Below the pieces are notes generated by a model, which worked only from the letters and a program-made list of their open reading frames with translations, was not told the origin of the DNA and ran no database searches. This document shows positions 1-9,567 of a DNA stretch of 12,526 bases, in pieces (within the stretch, counting starts at the first letter, position 1; the number at the start of each line of letters is the position of its first letter). The position numbers and the translations under genes are program-made. The DNA is from CAYLZN01 sp964387935 (lineage in GTDB: Bacteria > Acidobacteriota > Vicinamibacteria > Vicinamibacterales > JAFNAJ01): contig CAYLZN010000151.1 in NCBI GenBank assembly GCA_964387935.1, positions 1 through 12,526 of the forward strand. The letters run 5' to 3'.

Positions 1-600
1 GAAGTTGAACGGCGTGATGGCGTAGACGAACCCCTCGAGGGGGCGGTACTCGACCTGGTTCCACATCGTGTGGTCCGAGACCGGCTGCTCGTCGTACAGT
101 TCCTGCGCGTACTGGGCATTGAACCGCCAGAAATCGATGATCTCGGCGGCCGAGTCGATCTCCGCCTGATGGGCCGTCTTCGACTGCCCCAGCATCGTCG
201 AGGCGTTGATCGTGTCGCGCCACGACGTCGTGAGCAGTTCCGCGGCCTTGAGCATCACGGCGGCCCGGTCCTCCCAGGGCCAGGCCGACCACTCGGCGTG
301 CGCGGCACGCGCGGCCTCGATGGCCGCGACGATGTGCTCTGCCGACGCCTTGTGGTAGTCGGCGAGCACGTGCGCGTGGTCGTGCGGCATCACGGACTGC
401 CCGAGCGTGCCCGTGCGGATGTCCTGGCCGCCGATGATGAGCGGGATTTCGATCCGCTCCCCGGCCATGGCAGCGAGCCGTGCCTTCAGTGAGGCGCGCT
501 GGGGCGTGCCCGGCGCGTACGAGAAAACGGGCTCGTTGACCGGCGTGGGCACGCGTCGGCGGCCGGCGAACGACGCGAGTTCGGACGTGGATGACGACAT
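1..600 (-). CDS. pruA: Delta-1-pyrroline-5-carboxylate dehydrogenase, N-terminal 200 residues (cut by window edge)
   Basis: Oxidises glutamate semialdehyde/P5C to glutamate with NAD+, the second step of proline (and ornithine/arginine) catabolism, in the cytosol. The translation closely follows the single-domain ALDH4A1 type. It has an early NEPVFSYAPGTP segment (about residues 21-32), a GQSVMPHDHAHVLADY stretch, an EIDSAAEIIDFWRFNAQYA block (about 146-164), and RPLEGFVYAITPFNF at the cut, which is the start of the ALDH nucleotide-binding fold. The family is about 540 residues long, so the catalytic Cys and Glu lie outside the window. The ATG at 600 is preceded by GAGG with 5-nt spacing. It is the last visible gene of the minus-strand operon, 28 bp after the membrane-protein gene. 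No fused proline dehydrogenase domain precedes it, unlike bifunctional PutA. Family assignment is by recognition of the sequence pattern. Confidence 0.92.
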   Translation of the reverse strand, partial: MSSSTSELASFAGRRRVPTPVNEPVFSYAPGTPQRASLKARLAAMAGERIEIPLIIGGQDIRTGTLGQSVMPHDHAHVLADYHKASAEHIVAAIEAARAAHAEWSAWPWEDRAAVMLKAAELLTTSWRDTINASTMLGQSKTAHQAEIDSAAEIIDFWRFNAQYAQELYDEQPVSDHTMWNQVEYRPLEGFVYAITPFNF

Positions 601-628
601 GTTGGCCTCGGAAAAGGGGCAGCGGCCC

Positions 629-1093
629 TCAGAAGAGCCGGAAGAGCGGCCGCGCATCCGCCATGAACGGCCACGGGATGGCCGTGAGGACGGCAAGCAG
701 GGCCAGGGTGTAGAACATCAGCGAGGTGCGGTGCTTCGCGGCGCTGGCCGATGCGCGACGCGCGCGGGCGCTGCCGATGTGCGCGAGCACGAGCGCCGCG
801 AGCATCATCACGACGTGCTCGACGGCCCAGAACCGGAGGATGGGATCGCGCATGGCGGCGCCCATGTCCGTGAAGGCCTGGCTCGCGATCGGGCTGAGGA
901 AGGCATACAGCAGCAACCCGAGCAGCACCTGCACGTCCAGGCTGATGGTGAACCAGCGCCCGGCCTGGACATCGGTGGGGGTCCAGGGCCGCCGCGAGAC
1001 GAGCCCGCCGAGCGCGCGCGCCACGGCCCACAGGCCGGCCACGAGGACGACCCAGCGCAACAACGAGTGGAGGATGAGAATGGGAAAGTACAT
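629..1093 (-). CDS. Small four-helix integral membrane protein, cytochrome b-like, function unknown
   Basis: A 154-residue protein that is mostly membrane. Hydrophobic segments lie at about residues 4-27, 47-68, 88-108 and 124-142. Histidines sit in or at the helices: H9 in LHSLLRW, H93 in the VEHVVMM segment, and H105. It ends with a conserved-looking IPWPF and a polar tail. I associate this LHS..RW / EH..MM / IPWPF pattern with a conserved bacterial membrane family sometimes labelled cytochrome b-like. Haem binding is only a possibility raised by the histidine placement. The ATG at 1093 has no recognisable Shine-Dalgarno; upstream on the coding strand is pyrimidine-rich. Translation may therefore depend on coupling to the M20 gene, which ends 26 bp upstream. 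It lies between a peptidase and P5C dehydrogenase genes, so a link to respiratory-chain or catabolic electron flow is conceivable but unproven. Confidence 0.75.
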   Translation of the reverse strand: MYFPILILHSLLRWVVLVAGLWAVARALGGLVSRRPWTPTDVQAGRWFTISLDVQVLLGLLLYAFLSPIASQAFTDMGAAMRDPILRFWAVEHVVMMLAALVLAHIGSARARRASASAAKHRTSLMFYTLALLAVLTAIPWPFMADARPLFRLF

Positions 1094-1119
1094 CGCAGGA
1101 TAAGGGGAAGGACCGGGGG

Positions 1120-2664
1120 TCAGGGCATCCGCAGCGCGGACGCGATGATGACGACACCGCGGAAGAAATGGCCGAGGCGAAGGTTTTCGTTCTCGCCGTG
1201 CTGGTTGTTGTCGAAGTTCACGATGGGCACGCTGATCGCAGGCACCCCGAGCGCCGCGATGAACGGCTCGATGGGCACCGTGCCGCCGGAGGTGCGGATC
1301 TGCACCGGGGCGTCGCCGAACGTCTGCTGGAGCGACGCCGCGAGCGCCCGGGACACCGGCAGCAGCGGCGACGTGCGGTAGGCATTGGTTCCGTCGCCAC
1401 GCGACACGACCTTGACGATCTTGGAGTACCTCGCCCGCGTCGCGTCGTCCGGGTCGTCGGAGACGATGTACCAGCCCTGCGCGCGGATGTGCGCCTTGAT
1501 CTTCTCGAGGAGACGGGCGGCCGGCGTCTCGGGCACCAGGCGCACATCGATCTCCGCGATCGCCTTGTCCGGAACGATCGTGCGCGCGTCGCCGCCGATG
1601 AAGGCGCTCGAGAGCCCACGCACGTTGAAGCTCGGCACCTGGAGGCCCTGCTGCAGGGAGCGGCCAGGGTTCTCGGCCGCCGCGATGCCGAAGAGCGCCC
1701 GCAGTGAGGCGGGGTCGTCCGGGACGGCCTCGAGCAGTCGCTGCTCCTCCGCCGTGAGGGGTGGAATCCCGTCGTAGAAGCCCTCCACCAGCACGCGGCC
1801 CTCGTCGTCCTTGAAGGTCGAGAGCAGCTGTGCCAGCCGCATGGCCGGGTTCGGCACCCAGTTGCCGTAGTGCCCGCTGTGCAGGGCCATCCGGGGACCG
1901 AACACCGTCAACTGCACCGTGAGGTTGCCGCGCGCGCCGAACACCAGCGTGGGCCTCTCGCTCGGGTGCAGCGGCCCGTCGAGGATCAGCATCGCGTCGG
2001 CCGTGAGCTTCTCGCGGTACCTCCCGATTGCCGGGACGAGGCTCGGCGACCCGGCCTCCTCCTCGCCATCGAGGATGACCTTCAGGTTCGACGTGGGCCG
2101 CAGGCCGGCCGACTTCAACGCGTCCAGCGCCGCGCACAGGGCCACGACCGGCGATTTGTCGTCGGAGGCCGACCTCGCATAGAGACGCCAGTCGGGCCGG
2201 TAGCGATCGAACTGCTTCGGGTCCCCCAGCTCCTTCGCGCCGTTCTCGAGACGCCCGTCGCGCAGGAGCGGGCCGAAGGGACTCGCCTGCTTCCAGCCGG
2301 ACGGGTTGATCGGCTGCCCGTCGTAGTGGACGTACAGCAGCAGCGTGCGCGCGGCGCCCGGCACGCGCAGGTCGCCGAAGACGAGCGGGTTGCCCTGCGT
2401 CTCGAGGATCTCGGCCGTGAACCCCCGCCGCGCAAGCATCGCCCGCAGGAACTCCGCGTTGCGGCGGATGTTGGCGCGATCGGCCGCGACGTTCGGGATC
2501 GAGAGCAGGTCGACGAGCTCGGCGACGAGCGGCTTCTGGTTCGCGTCCAACCATCGCTCGACGACGGTTCGCAGGTCGGGGGCCTGCGCCCCGACAGCCG
2601 CAGTCGTCAGGAGGGCGGCCGCCGCGCAGGCGGTCAGCCACGAGAGCGGATGCCTGACGCTCAT
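1120..2664 (-). CDS. Secreted M20-family metallopeptidase (dipeptidase/carboxypeptidase type)
   Basis: A 514-residue di-zinc peptidase, probably exported. An N-terminal signal peptide (about 1-26, hydrophobic core ending AVGAQA) precedes the M20 catalytic domain. The expected M20 ligands are visible in order: H113 with catalytic D115 in YVHYDGQP, bridging D168 in SASDDKSP, the EEEAGS motif (catalytic E202, ligand E203), D229 in LILDG, and H489 in NQHGENE. The dimerisation (lid) domain lies at about 240-360 and includes LHSGHYGN with H262, equivalent to the substrate-binding His of carnosinases. The pattern fits the carnosinase/CPG2-like branch; the exact substrate cannot be read. The ATG at 2664 follows GAGGG with 7-nt spacing and yields a clean signal peptide. 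Only 13 bp separate it from the upstream DGQHR gene, so co-transcription is likely. It may feed amino acids to the proline-catabolic enzyme encoded downstream. Confidence 0.92.
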   Translation of the reverse strand: MSVRHPLSWLTACAAAALLTTAAVGAQAPDLRTVVERWLDANQKPLVAELVDLLSIPNVAADRANIRRNAEFLRAMLARRGFTAEILETQGNPLVFGDLRVPGAARTLLLYVHYDGQPINPSGWKQASPFGPLLRDGRLENGAKELGDPKQFDRYRPDWRLYARSASDDKSPVVALCAALDALKSAGLRPTSNLKVILDGEEEAGSPSLVPAIGRYREKLTADAMLILDGPLHPSERPTLVFGARGNLTVQLTVFGPRMALHSGHYGNWVPNPAMRLAQLLSTFKDDEGRVLVEGFYDGIPPLTAEEQRLLEAVPDDPASLRALFGIAAAENPGRSLQQGLQVPSFNVRGLSSAFIGGDARTIVPDKAIAEIDVRLVPETPAARLLEKIKAHIRAQGWYIVSDDPDDATRARYSKIVKVVSRGDGTNAYRTSPLLPVSRALAASLQQTFGDAPVQIRTSGGTVPIEPFIAALGVPAISVPIVNFDNNQHGENENLRLGHFFRGVVIIASALRMP

Positions 2665-2677
2665 GCCTCGACCCTCG

Positions 2678-3811
2678 CTACAGCCCGGCGCCCTCGGGAT
2701 ACTGCAGCGCCAGCCGCAGTTCCCGCGCCAGTTGGTCGATCGACGAGCCGGAGTGCTTCCACAGGCCGTCGGTTTCGAAGCGCGCGTCCCCCAGGCGCCG
2801 GCCCCAGGGCGCGATGACCCGGCCGATCGCCCGGAAGTCGCTGCGGTCCGCATGCTCCTGGTCCAGACGCCGCACGACGTCCGGCGCGACGCGGATGAAC
2901 GCGCGCAGCGCGCTGGCCGACTTGATGCTGTACTTGCGGCCGTGCCAGGACGCGTAGAACAGGTTCGAGATCTGCTTGAAGTAGTTGACGAAGAACCGCC
3001 GCGCGTCCTCGCGGAACTCCTCGGCCTTCCGGCTCCCGCCGAGCGCCTCGGACGACAGCACCAGCTTGAACTCCTGGGCCAGCGGCGCCTGCGCGACCTT
3101 GCCGGGCCCGACACCGAGCAGCTTGATCTGCCCCTGCAGCGGCGAGTCCTCGCGATCGTTGAGCGCCCGCACGATGTCGTGCGCCGCGGCCAGATTGGGA
3201 TCGGAGTAGAGCTGCCGGCCCGCGAGCGAGACCAAGTGCGACGGGTTGAGGCGCGTGTGCTTGGCGTTGATCGTCACGAACATCTGGACCACGTGATCCT
3301 CCGGGAGACGGTCGAAGATCACGGCGGGCACGCTGAACTCCTCCGCCCCGAAGCGCTCGATGTCGCTGTGCAGCGCGAGGAGCCGGTGCTGCCCATCGAT
3401 GGCACGCAGGATGCCCTCGCGTTCCGGGACCTTGAGGATGCCGAGCGCGCCGCCCTCTTCGACCGGGTCGAACCTGAGCGGCTCGTCGCACGAGATGATC
3501 ACGGCGCCCGGAATCGAGGGCAGGTTCCTCGCCTCCCGGCACTGCTCGTAGTACTGCACCAGTTCCTCGATCTTCCTGCGGATGATCTGCCGCTGGTAGG
3601 CCCGCTCGCTCGACGCGATCCGGCGCTCCAGCAGGTCCCAGTTGATCTTCGACCGCAGCGGCTGCCGACGCCCGCGCACCGGGGGGTGGCGTTGCTCCGC
3701 GTAACTCAGGACCTCGAAACGCACCAGCTTGTCCACGTCGCGGGCCGTCAGGGACGCCTGGTAGAACGACACGCCAAACTGGTGCATCCGGATGGCAGCA
3801 ACGTTGATCAT
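2678..3811 (-). CDS. DGQHR-domain protein (DndB-like)
   Basis: A 377-residue protein without signal peptide or membrane segment. The signature DGQHR lies at 139-143, in GILRAIDGQHRLLAL. It is followed by FVTINAKHTRLNPSHL (178-193), matching the second conserved block (F..IN) of the family. The N-terminal part is charged and probably helical; 50-95 is rich in Arg, Glu and Gln. DGQHR proteins include DndB, a regulator in DNA phosphorothioation systems, and DpdB of 7-deazapurine DNA modification. No dnd or dpd modification gene is visible here. The ATG at 3811 has GAAGG with 6-nt spacing. It is the first gene of the minus-strand operon, directly followed by a secreted peptidase. The sequence supports the domain call; a role in DNA modification, regulation or defence is inference only. 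The product could equally be a domesticated or orphan regulator. Confidence 0.82.
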   Translation of the reverse strand: MINVAAIRMHQFGVSFYQASLTARDVDKLVRFEVLSYAEQRHPPVRGRRQPLRSKINWDLLERRIASSERAYQRQIIRRKIEELVQYYEQCREARNLPSIPGAVIISCDEPLRFDPVEEGGALGILKVPEREGILRAIDGQHRLLALHSDIERFGAEEFSVPAVIFDRLPEDHVVQMFVTINAKHTRLNPSHLVSLAGRQLYSDPNLAAAHDIVRALNDREDSPLQGQIKLLGVGPGKVAQAPLAQEFKLVLSSEALGGSRKAEEFREDARRFFVNYFKQISNLFYASWHGRKYSIKSASALRAFIRVAPDVVRRLDQEHADRSDFRAIGRVIAPWGRRLGDARFETDGLWKHSGSSIDQLARELRLALQYPEGAGL

Positions 3812-3884
3812 GGGCAGCCTTCGAGGGTGAGCCGTCGCGCGCCGGGCGCGCCGCCCGCCGGCGGCGGCTCGGCGACGTCCGCGG

Positions 3885-3890
3885 ATCTTA
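3885..3890 (-). promoter_or_regulatory. Candidate -10 element for the DGQHR operon
   Basis: On the minus strand the hexamer TAAGAT, in the context GGTAAGATCCGC, lies 73 bp before the ATG at 3811. It matches TATAAT at four positions and resembles the elements found before other genes in this window. No convincing -35 box is visible. The heptamer repeat occupies the position where one would be expected. Confidence 0.35.
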
Positions 3891-3902
3891 CCGCAAGGAT
3901 CT

Positions 3903-3944
3903 CAGTTTTCAGTTACCAGTTACCAGTTACCAGTTGCCAGTTGC
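3903..3944. repeat. Tandem heptamer array, six units of CAGTTNN
   Basis: Six contiguous 7-bp units lie between the divergent DGQHR and M14 genes. In order they are CAGTTTT, CAGTTAC three times, then CAGTTGC twice, followed by a partial CAG. The array is clearly less GC-rich than its surroundings. Copies differ only in the last two bases, and identical variants sit next to each other, as expected from slippage-type duplication. The array lies 13 bp upstream of the candidate -10 of the DGQHR operon and ends 10 bp before the candidate -10 of the M14 gene. The TTACCA/TTGCCA hexamers across unit junctions loosely resemble -35 boxes. Confidence 0.95.
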
Positions 3945-3954
3945 CAGGCCCTGC

Positions 3955-3960
3955 GATACT
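3955..3960 (+). promoter_or_regulatory. Weak candidate -10 element for the M14 peptidase gene
   Basis: GATACT in the context GCGATACTGCCC lies just after the heptamer array and 91 bp before the ATG at 4052. A TTGCCA (3934-3939) formed by the repeat would give a 15-bp spacer, shorter than ideal. This is the weakest of the promoter candidates. Confidence 0.2.
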
Positions 3961-4040
3961 GCCCCGCTCCGGCCGATATGCCTCCAGGACGGAGCGTCCC
4001 GCCCCTTCCGCCATCGAACCCTGCGTCGTCGCGCCCGCGA

Positions 4041-4045
4041 AGGAG
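4041..4045 (+). promoter_or_regulatory. Ribosome binding site that fixes the M14 peptidase start
   Basis: AGGAG sits 6 nt before the ATG at 4052. The reading frame stays open for 569 codons further upstream, antisense to the DGQHR and M20 genes. This site, together with the signal peptide that starts here, decides the true start. Confidence 0.8.
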
Positions 4046-4051
4046 CCCAGC

Positions 4052-6820
<2,769 letters not shown>

Positions 6821-7417
6821 TCACTTCCTTCGCCGTTCCAGCCTGACGTTCTGCAGGCGGACCGGCTCGGAGGCGTAGTTCTCCAGTTCGAGAGTGTTCT
6901 TCTTCTCGTTGAAGGTGATTTTCGTCGCCACCGACATCCGGCCCTCCCCTTCGCCGTCCTTGTTGAGGCGGATCTCGATCAGCGTGAAGGGGTAGTCGAT
7001 GCTCCTCGGCTGGCTGGCCGCCTCACGAAAGCCGATGCGGCGATCGGTGAGGATGAGAATCCGCTGCCCGCCGTCTTCCATCGGGTCCAGACGCGCCGCC
7101 CGGAGGTCGTATCCGATCGAGTTCGGCAGCCGGATGAAGCCGACCCGTCTGGTGTCCTGGAGCGCATCGAGCAGCTTGTCCGGGCCCTTTTCGAAGAACA
7201 CCTTGCGCAGATTCTGACGCTCGGCCTCCGACGACCACCGGTCGATCTGGATGATGACCGTCGAGTTGCCGCCGGTCCCGATGTTGCTCATGTTGACGGC
7301 CCACGCGGTGAGCCGCATGGGCTCCCCGATCGTCTGGGCGAGGGCCAGCATCGGCAGCGCCAGAGGGGTGAGTGAGAACGCGGCGGCAAGCGCCCACAGT
7401 CGTGTCGATCCAGGCAT
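6821..7417 (-). CDS. Conserved secreted protein of unknown function
   Basis: A 198-residue protein with a signal peptide (about 1-27, ending LALAQT). The mature part of about 170 residues is mixed alpha/beta without Cys. Notable segments are MRLTAWAVNMSNIGTGGN (34-51), GFIRLPNSIGYDLRAARL (93-110), ILILTDRRIGF (120-130), IDYPFTLIEIRLNKDGEGEG (140-159) and ELENYASEPVRL (177-188). I have seen this pattern in uncharacterised acidobacterial proteins, but know no function and assign none. No catalytic motif is apparent. The start at 7417 is chosen over an in-frame ATG 39 bp upstream (7456) because GAGGAG precedes it at 7-nt spacing and the signal peptide begins there. It is convergent with the M14 gene with no intergenic space, and divergent from the glycosyltransferase gene. 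Confidence 0.8.
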   Translation of the reverse strand: MPGSTRLWALAAAFSLTPLALPMLALAQTIGEPMRLTAWAVNMSNIGTGGNSTVIIQIDRWSSEAERQNLRKVFFEKGPDKLLDALQDTRRVGFIRLPNSIGYDLRAARLDPMEDGGQRILILTDRRIGFREAASQPRSIDYPFTLIEIRLNKDGEGEGRMSVATKITFNEKKNTLELENYASEPVRLQNVRLERRRK

Positions 7418-7424
7418 GGGTCTG

Positions 7425-7430
7425 CTCCTC
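7425..7430 (-). promoter_or_regulatory. Ribosome binding site deciding the start of the secreted hypothetical
   Basis: GAGGAG on the minus strand lies 7 nt upstream of the ATG at 7417. The alternative upstream ATG at 7456 would place this site inside the coding region and add 13 residues before the signal peptide. Confidence 0.75.
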
Positions 7431-7461
7431 GTCAGCCGGCCAGATGCAGTCGGCAAGACCT

Positions 7462-7467
7462 AGAGTA
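7462..7467 (-). promoter_or_regulatory. Candidate -10 element for the secreted hypothetical
   Basis: TACTCT on the minus strand, in the context GCTACTCTAGGT, lies 44 bp before the ATG at 7417. It resembles the TACACT element before the kinase gene. No -35 box was recognised. Confidence 0.35.
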
Positions 7468-7538
7468 GCGCGTCGCCGCGCTGCCGCGCCAGCGCGCCCC
7501 CTCATCCGTTTGACGGTCGATTCTCCTGTTCGTTCTGG

Positions 7539-7544
7539 TAGGAT
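7539..7544 (+). promoter_or_regulatory. Candidate extended -10 element for the glycosyltransferase gene
   Basis: TAGGAT, preceded by TGG and followed by CGCC, lies 25 bp upstream of the ATG at 7570 and would give a leader of about 18 nt. A TTGACG at 7510-7515 is a good -35 hexamer but is 23 bp away, too far for a standard spacer. Confidence 0.4.
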
Positions 7545-7569
7545 CGCCGCGCTCGGGTGGTCGCCGTCC

Positions 7570-8721
7570 ATGCCGTTGGGGAGTTCGCGAGTTCTCGTGG
7601 GTGTCGCCTTGCTGGCGCTCGCGCTGCGTCTGTTCTCGGCAGGACTCGCGTTCAAGGCCAATGTCGTGTTCCCGCTGAAGCTGGGCGAGCAGTTCACCGT
7701 GCTCGACGACACCCACTACTTCTGGGATGCCTTCGCCCGATGGGATTCCGGCTGGTACCGCGGCATTGCGATGAACGGCTACCAGTTCGTGGAGGGCGGG
7801 CGTAGCAACCTGGCGTTCTTTCCCGTCTACCCGATGGCCAGGCGGCTCGCGGGTCGGCTGCTGGGCGGCGACCAGTTCCACTACTACCTGGGCGGAGTGG
7901 TCGTGTCCTGGGTCGCCTTCGTGGTGGCTGCCATGTTGCTCTACGCACTGGCGAGACTCGACGTCGACGAGGCAGCCGCTCTGCGTGTGGTGGCCTACTG
8001 CGCGATCTTCCCCTTCGCGTTCTTCTTCGGCATGGTGTACGCGGAGAGCCTTTTCCTCTGCCTCATGCTGGGCGCGTTCTACGCGGTCCGGACGCGGCGC
8101 TGGGCGCTCTCCGGGGTCCTCGGGGCGCTGGCCTTCTGCACGCGGGTGAGCGGGATCATGGCACTGCCGGCCCTGGCGTACCTCGCCTGGAAGGCGGCTG
8201 GCGCCGACCACCGGGAGCGCCTGGCGGCCACCGCCGCCGTCGGCGCCATGGTCGTGGGATTCGCCGCGTGGTGCGGGTTCAACTTCGTCGTCAGCGGCTC
8301 CCCCTTCGAGTGGTACCACTCGATCACTCGCTGGGGCTACCAGCCGGGCGGCGCGCCGTGGACGCCGTTCGTGCTGCTGCTCCAGGCGCTGGTCACAAGG
8401 CCCTACGAGTTCCTGATGGAAGCCATGGCGCCGTACGACACGTTGAACGGACTGACTGCCTTGAGCTTCACCGCACTCGTGATTCCCGTGTGGAGACGAT
8501 TCGGGCCCGCCTATGGTCTCTACATGCTCGCGAACCTGTGGCTGCCGCTCTCGTCGGGACAGTTCGAAGGACTGGGCCGGTACTGCTCGGTCCTGTTCCC
8601 CGCCTTCATCTGGATTGGCTCAGCCGTCGGTCCCTGGGCGCAGCTGCCCGTCGCATTCGGATTCTCCACCCTCTACATGCTGGGCCTCGCGCTGTTCGTC
8701 AATGTGCACCCGCTCTTCTGA
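7570..8721 (+). CDS. PIG-V-like GT-C glycosyltransferase (polytopic membrane mannosyltransferase family)
   Basis: A 383-residue polytopic membrane protein, probably with nine or more helices. It is most like the PIG-V/Gpi18 mannosyltransferase family, whose members use a polyprenyl-phosphate sugar donor. Supporting motifs are ARWDSGWYRGIAMNGY (56-71), with the WD acidic residue in the first extracytoplasmic loop as typical of GT-C enzymes; NLAFFPVYP (80-88); IFPFAFFFGMVYAESLFL (146-163), matching the family's YxES block; and CTRVSGIMALP (190-200). The bacterial substrate cannot be read. No glycan-cluster genes adjoin it, so it may act on a lipid or exported protein alone. The ATG at 7570 lacks a strong Shine-Dalgarno but follows a candidate -10 closely. 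Upstream in-frame codons are arginine-rich and unlike the protein. Its last 49 bp overlap the convergent gene. Confidence 0.82.
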   Translation: MPLGSSRVLVGVALLALALRLFSAGLAFKANVVFPLKLGEQFTVLDDTHYFWDAFARWDSGWYRGIAMNGYQFVEGGRSNLAFFPVYPMARRLAGRLLGGDQFHYYLGGVVVSWVAFVVAAMLLYALARLDVDEAAALRVVAYCAIFPFAFFFGMVYAESLFLCLMLGAFYAVRTRRWALSGVLGALAFCTRVSGIMALPALAYLAWKAAGADHRERLAATAAVGAMVVGFAAWCGFNFVVSGSPFEWYHSITRWGYQPGGAPWTPFVLLLQALVTRPYEFLMEAMAPYDTLNGLTALSFTALVIPVWRRFGPAYGLYMLANLWLPLSSGQFEGLGRYCSVLFPAFIWIGSAVGPWAQLPVAFGFSTLYMLGLALFVNVHPLF

Positions 8722-9557
8722 GCGGCCTTGCCGGCACCCAGCGCCCCCAGGCGCGCCTTGACGCGCGCATTGGTCGGGAACGCGTCGGCGAGCGCCCGCG
8801 CGGCGGCCACCGCCTCTTCGTGACACCCCGCCGCCTCGAGCGCGTCGGTGCGCAGAAGGCCGTGCCGGATCAGGAGGAAGCGGGGGTCGGGGGGCGCCGG
8901 GTGACGCTCCAGGATCGCCAGGGCCGCCGCGGCGTCCTTCCGGTCGACCAGCGCCGATTCGGCTGCGAGCAACTGCACTTCGAGGTCTCCGGGGAACCGC
9001 TGCGCAGCCTCCGCGACGAGCGAGGCCGCCGCCTCGTGACGGCCCGCCTTCCGATCGAGCTGAGACTGGTGGTAGAGCCCGGCCAGGAGCAGTCGCTCCA
9101 CGTCCCGTGCTTCTCCGGATCGGATGCCGACGCCACCGGCGTAGTTGTAGACGAGCGCGCCGCCCTTGTCTCCGGCCTGGTAGAGGCTCCAGACGCCGAC
9201 GAGGCCCAGGGCAGCCGCGGCCGCGTGGACGTACACCTGCCGGTTCGAGCGGCGCAGCGCCAGCGCGACCGCCTCGAGCAGGATCACGCCGAAGAAGAGG
9301 TTGCGCGTGCGGATGCCCCAGTCCTCGTGCTCGACGACGGCCGCGCGAGCACCCGGAATGCGCTCGACCGGACCGTGTGCGTCGAGGCCCGACCGCACGG
9401 CGGCGGCCGCCGCACCGGTGCCGAGCAGCAGGAGGACCGCCGCCGCGGGTCCCAGGAAGGACCGCCGCCACAACAGGGACAGGACGCGAAACGCGACGCC
9501 GACCACGAGCAGCGCGACGGCGAAGTGGACGATTTGCGGGTGATACGACGCAGTCAT
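8673..9557 (-). CDS. DUF2231-like membrane protein with TPR-like C-terminal region
   Basis: A 294-residue protein in two parts. Residues 1-145 form four hydrophobic helices (about 8-30, 36-56, 85-103, 108-128). They have the DUF2231 look: an early HPQIVHFAVALL with H6 and H11, H61 and H77 in the loops, and GDKGGALVYNYAGGVG (129-144). In related proteins such histidines suggest haem or metal binding, which is unproven here. Residues 150-275 are Ala-rich helical pairs resembling degenerate TPRs (LYHQSQLDRKAGRHEAAASL, then AAARALADAFPTNARV), suggesting a protein-interaction platform. The ATG at 9557 is 10 bp after the MBL gene stop. The upstream TAGGA overlaps that stop codon, which points to translational coupling. 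The last 49 bp overlap the glycosyltransferase gene on the other strand. The domain call is moderate; function is unknown. Confidence 0.75.
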   Translation of the reverse strand: MTASYHPQIVHFAVALLVVGVAFRVLSLLWRRSFLGPAAAVLLLLGTGAAAAAVRSGLDAHGPVERIPGARAAVVEHEDWGIRTRNLFFGVILLEAVALALRRSNRQVYVHAAAAALGLVGVWSLYQAGDKGGALVYNYAGGVGIRSGEARDVERLLLAGLYHQSQLDRKAGRHEAAASLVAEAAQRFPGDLEVQLLAAESALVDRKDAAAALAILERHPAPPDPRFLLIRHGLLRTDALEAAGCHEEAVAAARALADAFPTNARVKARLGALGAGKAAQKSGCTLTNSARPSM

Positions 9558-9567
9558 GCTTGGTGTC

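Noticed and set aside
629..2641. Minus-strand frame joining the membrane protein to a long upstream extension.
   Set aside because: The upstream part overlaps the M20 gene in another frame and is low-complexity Arg/Ala/Gly; only the part from 1093 has the membrane-protein pattern.
3849..3866. GC-rich hairpin (CGCCGCC, loop CGCC, GGCGGCG) in the DGQHR leader.
   Set aside because: The surrounding stretch is almost pure G and C, where such stems arise easily; there is no U-run and no riboswitch-like structure.
2345..4051. Long plus-strand open frame running in phase into the M14 gene, which could make a much larger fusion protein.
   Set aside because: It is antisense to the well-supported M20 and DGQHR genes, is Arg/Pro/Leu-rich as expected of high-GC shadow frames, and the M14 signal peptide and AGGAG site mark the real start at 4052.
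7510..7515. TTGACG as a -35 box for the glycosyltransferase promoter.
   Set aside because: The hexamer is good, but the spacer to TAGGAT is 23 bp, outside the usual 16-18 bp, so I do not pair them.
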